This document shows positions 32,001 to 39,165 of a stretch of DNA of 39,549 nt, piece after piece (the first letter of the stretch is position 1; each line of letters opens with the position of its first letter). The notes beneath the pieces are model-generated. The model saw only the letters and a program-made list of their open reading frames with translations. It was not told where the DNA came from and ran no database searches. A program made the position numbers and the translations under genes. The stretch is from Bacteroidales bacterium Bact_11 (GTDB lineage: Bacteria > Bacteroidota > Bacteroidia > Bacteroidales > UBA932), in NCBI GenBank assembly GCA_001603505.1, contig LUZC01000009.1, positions 1 through 39,549 of the forward strand. Direction: 5' to 3'.

Positions 32001-33106
32001 TAACTTGGGAGCGTGCCTTTCATTGCGAAGTGCCAGGACACACCGGGTTCCGCGTACAGGCTGAGTCGGGAGGACAAGTTTACGTCGATGCCTGCCGCTC
32101 CCATCAGCGAATACTGGAAAGGATGCTCGTTGACGCACACGGCAACCGTTTTTTGACCGTCTTTTGATACGAAGCATCCGGCAGCCAGCCATTCGGCTTC
32201 GGCTCCCGCCGTCGCGTAGGCTTGCAGACGGTTCCATTGGCCAAGCCTGAGGGATGCCTTGAGCGGTATGCCGATGTAATGAAAGCTGTAGGAGCGGGTC
32301 TCTTGTTGCAGGGTTCCGGGAACCTTCTGCCCGCGGCCGTGGTGGAAACTATAGTCCATGCCGCTTTCCAGGCCGAAGACCGGGGTGATTTGATACCGCA
32401 GGGACAGGCCGGCCTTGATGGGGAGATCGTAGTCCCACAGATAGTTTTCCAGTGTCTTGAACCATTCGTCCTTCTCTGAAAAGGCGTTGGCATAGATGGC
32501 GTTCGAGAGGGCATTGGCCAACACTTCGATCTCGCCGATATCGTAGGGTGGAGTGGAAGATGTGGTCTGGTTGGCCGGTAATCCCGCAGAGGCAAATCCG
32601 TTGCGGGTTTGGAACTGTGTAAACAGCTGGGCGCTCCAGCGCCGGGCGGGGTTGTCCGGTTCTTCGGGCCAGAAGGCGTGTTGTCCGGTTGTCGTCTGTG
32701 GCGTGGATTCTGCCAGCGTTTCCGGCATATCGTCGTCCCGGGCAGGGACGTCGTCGCGTTGCGGGAAAGACGGCGTTTCGACGGGATTCTCCAGCAGGAG
32801 GGAGCTCGAAATAAAATCCGGGGATTGTGAGAGGTGACGCCGGGATGATTCGGGTATCGCCCGGGGACGGGACAGTTTTTCCGCCAGCAGGGTGACGGGT
32901 TGTTCGCCCATGAAGGCCGACGGGTATTGCAGGTCGGGACTCTTCTTGCGGCCGGGCAGCAGCAGGAAGACCGCCGCAACGGCAGCGGCGGATGCCAGTA
33001 GCCAGGGCCAGACTACACGGCGTCCGGACACTGCGTAGTCTGCCGGCACATCCAGTTCATATTCGTTCAGCCGGTCTTGAAACGATGATCTCCAGGAATC
33101 TTTCAT
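31943..33106 (-). CDS. Envelope-spanning anti-sigma-like protein with outer-membrane beta-barrel (Dma-like), pair 2
   Basis: The protein has 387 residues from the ATG at 33106, which overlaps the sigma stop (ATGA); a start at 33133 is less likely. A short cytoplasmic part (1-30, with SSFQDRLNEYELDVP) is followed by one helix at about 31-51. Residues about 52-190 are a low-complexity periplasmic linker, and a beta-barrel then ends in RTGLRFTL. The order matches the protein at 20891, but the sequences have diverged strongly. It should hold the partner sigma factor until a signal from the outer membrane. Its 3' end overlaps the Fe-associated small gene. Confidence 0.78.
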   Translation of the reverse strand: MKDSWRSSFQDRLNEYELDVPADYAVSGRRVVWPWLLASAAAVAAVFLLLPGRKKSPDLQYPSAFMGEQPVTLLAEKLSRPRAIPESSRRHLSQSPDFISSSLLLENPVETPSFPQRDDVPARDDDMPETLAESTPQTTTGQHAFWPEEPDNPARRWSAQLFTQFQTRNGFASAGLPANQTTSSTPPYDIGEIEVLANALSNAIYANAFSEKDEWFKTLENYLWDYDLPIKAGLSLRYQITPVFGLESGMDYSFHHGRGQKVPGTLQQETRSYSFHYIGIPLKASLRLGQWNRLQAYATAGAEAEWLAAGCFVSKDGQKTVAVCVNEHPFQYSLMGAAGIDVNLSSRLSLYAEPGVSWHFAMKGTLPSYYREHPFSFDLRTGLRFTL

Positions 33107-33663
33107 AAGGCTTTCCGATATTCGTGGATCCACTTGGTCAGGAGGGCCTTTGCCCTGTGAAGGTCGGAAGCGGAAGAGCTTTCGGCGATGCCGAGCAAGG
33201 TGGATATTTCTTTATGGCTCATTTCTTCGAAAATATACAGGTTGAATACGGTGCGGTAGCGGTCGGGCAGGCGGCGGATCATGTCGAGCAGTTCGTGTTG
33301 CGGTATGGCGGCGACATCGGGCGACTCATCCGGTTCCGGAAGGTCGCCCAGATTCTCGAGGGGCACGGTAGCCAGCCGCTTGGCGGCCCGCAGATGCTGC
33401 AACGCCTCGTTGACGGCAACCCGGCGGCACCATGCCTTCAGGGAACCGGTACCTCGGTTCTCAAACGTGTCGATACGTGTGTAGATACGGATAAACACCT
33501 CCTGCAGCAGATCCTTGATATCTTCGTCTTTTGGGGCATAGCGACTGCAGACCGCCGCCAGATAGCGGTGGTACAACTCGTAAAACAAGCGCTTCGCAGC
33601 GGGTTCCCCCCTGCGAAGCGCATCTATCAAGGCTTTCTCTTTCTCTGCAGAGAGCGGAATCAT
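33103..33663 (-). CDS. ECF-family RNA polymerase sigma factor, pair 2
   Basis: The protein has 186 residues. Region 2 is seen in DLLQEVFIRIYTRIDTF and AWCRRVAVNEALQHLR, and region 4 in LPDRYRTVFNLYIFEEM and SHKEISTLLGIAESSSASDLHRAKALL. It is of the same class as the sigma factor at 20347 and has the same layout, with the barrel anti-sigma-like gene directly downstream by ATGA overlap. The target promoters are probably related to the ACGCAA/TTTCYGCAT motif upstream of both sigma genes. Confidence 0.92.
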   Translation of the reverse strand: MIPLSAEKEKALIDALRRGEPAAKRLFYELYHRYLAAVCSRYAPKDEDIKDLLQEVFIRIYTRIDTFENRGTGSLKAWCRRVAVNEALQHLRAAKRLATVPLENLGDLPEPDESPDVAAIPQHELLDMIRRLPDRYRTVFNLYIFEEMSHKEISTLLGIAESSSASDLHRAKALLTKWIHEYRKAL

Positions 33664-33687
33664 CCGTCGTATGTTCTGCTATACCAA

Positions 33688-33713
33688 ATGCGGAAAAGCC
33701 TCATTCCTTGCGT
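33688..33713 (-). promoter_or_regulatory. Putative ECF-type autoregulatory promoter of sigma/barrel pair 2
   Basis: On the minus strand ACGCAA (33713-33708), 11 nt, then TTTCCGCAT (33696-33688), 24 nt before the sigma start at 33663. It repeats the motif before the first sigma gene (20304-20330) with one base change and a 1-nt shorter spacer. No TAnnTTTG element is seen in this 60-nt gap. Confidence 0.4.
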
Positions 33714-33723
33714 GGCGTGTGCA

Positions 33724-34959
33724 TCATTTTCCCGTATATTTTCCGGCGAAAAGAATCGAGCCGGTGTTGCCCTCCACAATCATGTAGAGGAACGGATGGT
33801 CGGCGTGGAAGTCGATGACCTTCGGCGGTTCGGGGATGGCGGTAGCCCCCATCATTCCACCGACGGTGACGGCAGCGGCTTCGGAGCCTTCTTCATCTAC
33901 CTTGATGACGGCGTCTTGCTGCACGAAATCGAGCCAGAGGGCATCTTTCGACATCTCCTTGAAATCAGCCATCTTGCTGAAAGCCGTCGGCATGCCCATA
34001 TCGCAGAGAATGTCGTTGAGCCTGATGTGGTATCTGGTTTCGAAAGGCGGCAGCCAGAGATTGATCTTCGTGTCGCTGTACATCCGTTTGCGGAGATCCT
34101 TCCAACTGTCGGCATCGAGCGAAGCGATGATATCAGCCACCGAATGTCCCTTCTTGGGCAGCAGCACATACATCGTGAAGGCGCCTTCACCATACGGAAG
34201 GCGGACGCGCTGGCAGATTTCGTTTTCACTATAGGAGAACTTCCGTTCCTTCTTCATCATCGGAACCTGTTTCGTTTCGCCCGATTCGAGATAGAAGGTT
34301 TCCTCCTGTGTCGATCTCTTATTGAACGGATACATCCAGGTTCCCTTGAAATAGAGGGCGTTGAGCAGATAGGCTAACATGTCGGGATCCACGTCGCTCA
34401 GAACGGAGGGAATCAGGCCGTTGGTCTTTTTGTCGCACCAACCGTTGATGATGCCCAGTGTCTTGTCCTTATTCTTGAAGTCCAGGCTCTCTATTTCTGC
34501 GTCGTAGGCTTTTTCCACGCGTTTCCGGTAGGATGGCCTAATTTCCATCTGCTTGTTGAAGAAGATGGCGTTGGCCAGCGTCAGCTTCGTGGCTTTGTCT
34601 CGCCGGGGCAGTTCCGAAAGCATCTTGCGGCAATAGGCATCGATCGCTTCGGTCTCTCCGGCCGGATAGCCGAGCGTCTGGCAGATCTCGTCGGCGGTTG
34701 CGCCGTCAGCACCGTCCAGCACCATGCCGAGCAGGAACTGAAGGCTCAGCGGCGATACAAACCAGTCTTTCTGTTCGACGGAGTCGATCTGGGACAGGAA
34801 CCGGAAGGTAAAATCGTTGCCGGCAGCGGCATAGGTTGTCTCGTGCTCGTCCAGCACGATCGGCTTGGATTCGTCGTCATTGGTCACGGGTTTCTGCGTG
34901 GCGCAGGACCCGAAAAAGGGGAAAGAAATCATCAGGGACAGGATCAGGATGTTTTTCAT
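33724..34959 (-). CDS. Serpin-family protease inhibitor, lipoprotein
   Basis: The protein has 411 residues. A lipoprotein signal ends in FGSC (Cys19). The serpin core is complete: FVSPLSLQFLLGMVLDGADG, LTLANAIFFNKQ, LNALYFKGTW and, near the end, DHPFLYMIVEGNTGSILFAG. The reactive-loop hinge EEGSEAAAV is small-residue rich, as needed for inhibitory serpins. Counting from the hinge places the P1 residue at or near Ala-Thr in GGMMGATAIPEP, so elastase-like targets are likely; this is an estimate within about two residues. It starts 4 nt after the stop of the S9 peptidase gene and should be co-expressed with it. Confidence 0.9.
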   Translation of the reverse strand: MKNILILSLMISFPFFGSCATQKPVTNDDESKPIVLDEHETTYAAAGNDFTFRFLSQIDSVEQKDWFVSPLSLQFLLGMVLDGADGATADEICQTLGYPAGETEAIDAYCRKMLSELPRRDKATKLTLANAIFFNKQMEIRPSYRKRVEKAYDAEIESLDFKNKDKTLGIINGWCDKKTNGLIPSVLSDVDPDMLAYLLNALYFKGTWMYPFNKRSTQEETFYLESGETKQVPMMKKERKFSYSENEICQRVRLPYGEGAFTMYVLLPKKGHSVADIIASLDADSWKDLRKRMYSDTKINLWLPPFETRYHIRLNDILCDMGMPTAFSKMADFKEMSKDALWLDFVQQDAVIKVDEEGSEAAAVTVGGMMGATAIPEPPKVIDFHADHPFLYMIVEGNTGSILFAGKYTGK

Positions 34960-34963
34960 GGCA

Positions 34964-37423
34964 TTAATCGTTGTTCATCTCCCGGATGTCCACCTGGTCA
35001 CGGTGAGACTTGCCAAGCAGCCACTCGCTGTACCAGTCGGCCATGCGCCAGAAGAAGTACTCGTTCATATCACCAAAACTGTGCCGCTGTCCGGGAAGGA
35101 CAAGCATCTCGAAGCGTTTGTTGGCACGGATCAGTGCGTTGACCACGCGGATCGTGTTGCTTGGGCTCACGTTGTCGTCGATGTCGCCCGTGACCAGCAT
35201 CAGATGGCCCTTGAGATTGCCTGCGATGTCCTGGTTCTTGTCGATGCTGTACTTGAAGGTGGTGTCGCCCGCCGCGGTGATCTCTTCGAGCACGCCGTGG
35301 TGCTGCTCGCTCCACCAGCGGTTGTAGATGCTGTTGTCGTGGTTGCCGGCGCAGGAGACGGCCGCCTTGAAGAAGTCGGGGTACTTGAGGATGGCCGCGG
35401 TGGACATGAAGCCGCCGCCGCTGTGTCCGTGGATGCCCACGCGGTTGATGTCGATGAACTTGTTGCGGGCGGCCAGCTGCTGGATGGCGTACTTATGGTC
35501 TTCGAGCGGATAGTCGCGGAGGTTGCCGTAGCCGAAATTATGGTACCACTTAGAACGGTTCGGATGACCGCCCCGCTGGCCTACGGTAATCACGATGAAG
35601 CCGATCTGGGCGAGCCGGTCGGTGCGGGTGAAGTTCTTCGACCAGTACTCGAAGTTGCCCTCGACCTGCGGACCCGGATACACGTAGTCGATGATCGGAT
35701 AGGTCTTGGTGGAGTCGAAATCGAACGGCTGGTACATGTAGCCGTAGAGGTCGGTCACGCCGTCGGCGGCCTTCACCTTGAACGGGGTGGGGAACTTGTA
35801 GCCGGCTGCCAACAGCTGCGAGAAATCGGCCTCGTGCAGATGCAGCACCTGGCGTCCGGTCGCGTCGAAGAGGGCAACCTGCGGCGTGGCGTCGACGCGT
35901 GAGTAGTTGCTCACGAAGAATTTGGCGTCGTCGCTGAAACTGTTGGAGTAGGCGTTGTAATCGGCGGCGTCGATCTGCTTGAGTCCGGTGCCGTCGAAGC
36001 CGATACGGAACACATGGCCGTTGTACGGGTTTTCGTCTTTGTTGACACCCATCGCCAGGAAATAGATGGTGCGGGTGGCTTCATCCACGGCCAGCACATC
36101 TTCCACGTGATAGGCGCCGGAGGTGATCGGGCGCTTCAGTGTGCCATCGGCTCCATAGAGGTAGAGCTGTGCCCAGCCGTTGCGTTCGCTCCACCAGATG
36201 AATTCCTTTCCGCCGGCGATAAAACGGGGGTTGCGCGTCTCTACATACGTGTTGAGCGTTTCATGGACAACGGTACGGGCGCTGTCGGCGCTGACGTCGA
36301 TACGGAGCAGGTCGGTGCGTTTGAGGTCGCGGCTGCGACGGATCATGTAGAAACCGTCGTTATCGCCCATCCAGATGCTTTTGCGCCAGTCGTCGTACTG
36401 GTCGGCGTTCTTGGAGGTACGGCGCAGGAGGTCAGTGTCCTGATCCTTGTAGGCGGCCATGTTGATCTCGCGGAAACTGCCGTCTTCCATGTCGAAGAGG
36501 AAAAGATGGTCGACGGGGCCGGGCTCTCCGGGCATCTGGTATTTATAGGTCTGCAGCGTGGGACGCGGCTGGGCCACGGAGTTGATGACCCAGAGTTCCT
36601 TGACCTTGCTCAAGTCGTATTTCTCCACGGCGAAATGCTTGGAGTCGGGCGACCAGAGCACATAGTTCGGGGTACGCTTGGTGGTGTCTTTCATTTCGGC
36701 GCCGCGATAGTTGCTGCCGCCCCAGTAGAAGTCCTTGGTACCGTCGGAGGTCAGGCGATGGTCCACCACCGTGGAATCCTTGTCGTCTTCCATCAGTTTC
36801 TTCACATCGTCGATGGACATCCAATAGATGTCGTACCCCTTGGAATAAACGGCTTTGGTTCCGTCGGGCGAGATGCAGGCCCACATCGGGTAATCCTTCT
36901 CCTCTTCATTCTCGGTCACGTCAACCAGCTTGCCGGAGGCAAGGATGTATTCGAAACGATAAATCTTGTTCTCTTTCTGGGGTTTGCCCTTGGGCTTTGC
37001 CTTCGTGGTGTCGGCTTCGCTTTTCTTCTTCTCTTTCTTTTCCACCATCTGGGTACTCTTGATCTCGAAAGTGAACTTGGTGTCGTCTTTCAGCTTGAGT
37101 TTGCGGAGCGGAAGGTGTTGCGCGTCGAACGGATCGCCCACGATGGAAGTGATTTCCATGGCGAGACGCTCCATGTCGAAGGCCTTGACTTTGGTTTTGG
37201 CCACCGGATCCACGATGTAGTATTCGGTGCCTGCTGCCGTCTTCCACTCATACCAGAATTTGTCGGAGTTCTTGAACCAGTTGGGACGGATGGATGTGCT
37301 GTAGACCATGTTGCCGATCTTCTTGGCGGAAAACCGGTCGGCCAGTTCGTAGTTCGGCTCCTGGGCCGGGGCTGCGACGCAGAACAGCATGGCTGCGAGG
37401 CAGAGGAAAAGCAGTCGTTTCAT
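34964..37423 (-). CDS. DPP-IV-like S9 serine peptidase
   Basis: The protein has 819 residues with a signal peptide ending near APAQ. An N-terminal beta-propeller (about 60-560) includes the lysine-rich segment 127-155, which looks like an insertion. The C-terminal alpha/beta-hydrolase domain has Ser668 in GHSGGG, Asp749 in GDIDDN and His781 in GQRHSF. The family removes N-terminal dipeptides, usually Xaa-Pro, in the periplasm. YHNFGYGNLRDYPLEDH is typical of Bacteroidetes DPP-IV homologues. No promoter is visible in the 29-nt gap to the upstream gene, so it may be read from the HGSNAT-like gene. Confidence 0.92.
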   Translation of the reverse strand: MKRLLFLCLAAMLFCVAAPAQEPNYELADRFSAKKIGNMVYSTSIRPNWFKNSDKFWYEWKTAAGTEYYIVDPVAKTKVKAFDMERLAMEITSIVGDPFDAQHLPLRKLKLKDDTKFTFEIKSTQMVEKKEKKKSEADTTKAKPKGKPQKENKIYRFEYILASGKLVDVTENEEEKDYPMWACISPDGTKAVYSKGYDIYWMSIDDVKKLMEDDKDSTVVDHRLTSDGTKDFYWGGSNYRGAEMKDTTKRTPNYVLWSPDSKHFAVEKYDLSKVKELWVINSVAQPRPTLQTYKYQMPGEPGPVDHLFLFDMEDGSFREINMAAYKDQDTDLLRRTSKNADQYDDWRKSIWMGDNDGFYMIRRSRDLKRTDLLRIDVSADSARTVVHETLNTYVETRNPRFIAGGKEFIWWSERNGWAQLYLYGADGTLKRPITSGAYHVEDVLAVDEATRTIYFLAMGVNKDENPYNGHVFRIGFDGTGLKQIDAADYNAYSNSFSDDAKFFVSNYSRVDATPQVALFDATGRQVLHLHEADFSQLLAAGYKFPTPFKVKAADGVTDLYGYMYQPFDFDSTKTYPIIDYVYPGPQVEGNFEYWSKNFTRTDRLAQIGFIVITVGQRGGHPNRSKWYHNFGYGNLRDYPLEDHKYAIQQLAARNKFIDINRVGIHGHSGGGFMSTAAILKYPDFFKAAVSCAGNHDNSIYNRWWSEQHHGVLEEITAAGDTTFKYSIDKNQDIAGNLKGHLMLVTGDIDDNVSPSNTIRVVNALIRANKRFEMLVLPGQRHSFGDMNEYFFWRMADWYSEWLLGKSHRDQVDIREMNND

Positions 37424-37452
37424 ATTGTCGGATTGTGTTGTATTTCAGTGTT

Positions 37453-37950
37453 TTAATTATTTCTGGGCCATTCGCCGACTTCCATGTCTTTCAGCTGCCC
37501 GTTTTCGATACGGAAACGGAGGGCGGTGCGGACGAGGTGGAAGCCCTGTATCCCGGCAGCCCCCGGGTTGAGGACCATCATGTCGTAGTGGGGGTCGTGG
37601 ACGACTTTGAGGATATGGGAGTGGCCGCACACGAATACTTGCGGTCGGTAGGCTTCGATCAGGCGCAGCGCCCGGTAGTCGTAGCGGCCGGGGTAGCCGC
37701 CGATGTGCGTCATCAGGACGATCATGCCATCCTGTTCGAAGCAGCGCATCACCGGATGGTAGTCGCGCACGTCGTAGCCGTCGCAGTTGCCGTACACGCC
37801 CACGAGCGGTTTGAAGGCGGAGATTTCCTGCATGGTGGCTCCGTCGCCGAAGTCACCCGCGTGCCACACCACGTCGACCGGTTCGAGGAACCGGCGCACC
37901 TTTTCGTCGAAGTACCCGTGGGTGTCGGAGATCAGTCCGATGTAGGCCAT
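37453..37950 (-). CDS. YfcE/MJ0936-type metallophosphoesterase
   Basis: The protein has 165 residues. The metal motifs of calcineurin-like phosphoesterases are all seen: DTHG near the start, GDFGD, GNCD, THIGG and GHSH. YfcE-type enzymes hydrolyse phosphodiesters with Mn2+ or other divalent metals in the cytoplasm. The natural substrate is not known. Its start shares one base with the stop of the HGSNAT-like gene (TAATG), and the DPP-IV-like gene follows after 29 nt. Confidence 0.93.
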   Translation of the reverse strand: MAYIGLISDTHGYFDEKVRRFLEPVDVVWHAGDFGDGATMQEISAFKPLVGVYGNCDGYDVRDYHPVMRCFEQDGMIVLMTHIGGYPGRYDYRALRLIEAYRPQVFVCGHSHILKVVHDPHYDMMVLNPGAAGIQGFHLVRTALRFRIENGQLKDMEVGEWPRNN

Positions 37951-39125
37951 TATAGTTTTATAATGATCTTTTTACGATAGAGCCACATCGCCATTCCGAG
38001 GAAGAGGGCGACGTAGCAGAGGGCATACATCAGCGAGGCATATTCGTTGTCGCCGAAGATACTGACGCAGCAGTTGCGGTAGAACCAGTTCAGGCAGTTG
38101 GTGCTCTTGCCGTCGGGCAGGGTCCAGTGGATGACGCGTCCGAACGTCTTGGCGATGAGGCCGGCCATCACGAAGGCGAAGAGCGGGTTCATGCCCATGG
38201 CCTTGAACGGGGTGAAGGCTTTTTCCTTTCCTTTCACGTCGATGAACCAGACGAAGAACGCCAGGCAGAGGATGGCCCAGCCGCCGGCGTAGAGCACGTA
38301 CGAGCCGGTCCACAGCGCCTTGCTGATGGGAAGCCAGATGCTCCAGATGCAGCCCAGCGCCAGGCAGATGACGGCGGTCGTATAGAGTTTGGCCACGGCC
38401 TCGGTCTTGTCTTCCGTATGGCGGATCAGCTGGCCGATGAAGTAGCCGAGCAGCACGGTACCCGCGCCGGAGAGGGCGCCGAGCAGACCTTCCGGATCGA
38501 AGGGGTATCCCTGATAGCCGTGATATACGTGGTTCTCGCCTACGAGGGCAACGTCGATCTTGCCCGAAATGTTGCCCTCCAGCGTCGCCCAGCCGGGCTC
38601 CGCGCCGAATACGTAGAGGATCAGCCAGTGGAGGCAGGTAACGCCCGCTATGCCCAGGAGAATGCGTTTCGGTGTCTTGAGGATGAGGGCCAGGAACCCG
38701 CCGAGGACGTAGCACATCGCGATGCGCTGCAGCACGCCGAAGATGCGGTAGTGCTGGATCCAGTACACCCAGTTCTGTCCGAAGGTCCAACTGGCGTCGT
38801 GCGGCGAGGTGGGGTAGAAGGGGAACAGGTTGAGGAGCGTGCCCACGAGGAAGATCAGGATGCCGCGCTTCACCAGTTTCCATGCGCTCTGCCTGTTGAG
38901 GCAGTCGCCGTATTTCGCGAAGGAGAAGGCCATCGCCACGCCGACGCAGAACAGGAAGAACGGGAACACGAGGTCGGTGGGCGTGCAGCCGGTCCAGGGA
39001 GCGTGCTTGAGCGGCGGGAAGATGTGGGCCCAGCTGCCCGGGTTGTTGACCAGGATCATTCCGGCCACCGTCATCCCCCGCAGCACGTCGAGGGCGACAT
39101 ATCGTTGGGTTTTCGTTTGTGCCAT
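37950..39125 (-). CDS. HGSNAT/NagX-like membrane acetyltransferase (DUF5009 type)
   Basis: The protein has 391 residues from the ATG at 39125; an ATG three codons earlier is in frame but overlaps the -7 element. It has about ten to eleven membrane helices. The opening RYVALDVLRGMTVAGMILVN, followed by HAPWTGCTPTDLVFPFFLF, is typical of the heparan-alpha-glucosaminide N-acetyltransferase family. The human enzyme moves acetyl groups from cytosolic acetyl-CoA to glucosamine across the lysosomal membrane; bacterial relatives may acetylate amino sugars in the periplasm. The substrate here is unknown. It is the first gene of the unit with the phosphoesterase, S9 peptidase and serpin. Confidence 0.85.
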   Translation of the reverse strand: MAQTKTQRYVALDVLRGMTVAGMILVNNPGSWAHIFPPLKHAPWTGCTPTDLVFPFFLFCVGVAMAFSFAKYGDCLNRQSAWKLVKRGILIFLVGTLLNLFPFYPTSPHDASWTFGQNWVYWIQHYRIFGVLQRIAMCYVLGGFLALILKTPKRILLGIAGVTCLHWLILYVFGAEPGWATLEGNISGKIDVALVGENHVYHGYQGYPFDPEGLLGALSGAGTVLLGYFIGQLIRHTEDKTEAVAKLYTTAVICLALGCIWSIWLPISKALWTGSYVLYAGGWAILCLAFFVWFIDVKGKEKAFTPFKAMGMNPLFAFVMAGLIAKTFGRVIHWTLPDGKSTNCLNWFYRNCCVSIFGDNEYASLMYALCYVALFLGMAMWLYRKKIIIKL

Positions 39126-39131
39126 AACATA

Positions 39132-39158
39132 CAAAGATACAAAAAAACCGTATCTTTG
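39132..39158. promoter_or_regulatory. Overlapping divergent -7 elements forming a 9-bp inverted repeat
   Basis: CAAAGATAC (39132-39140) and GTATCTTTG (39150-39158) are perfect inverted copies 9 nt apart. Each contains TATCTTTG facing outward: 6 nt before the HGSNAT-like start (39125) and 7 nt before rsmE (39166). No clear -33 elements are seen. Confidence 0.6.
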
Positions 39159-39165
39159 TCTTCCG

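Noticed and set aside
39132-39158. Terminator hairpin between the HGSNAT-like gene and rsmE
   Set aside because: The genes diverge, so no transcript needs to end there, and the arms are exact outward -7 elements.
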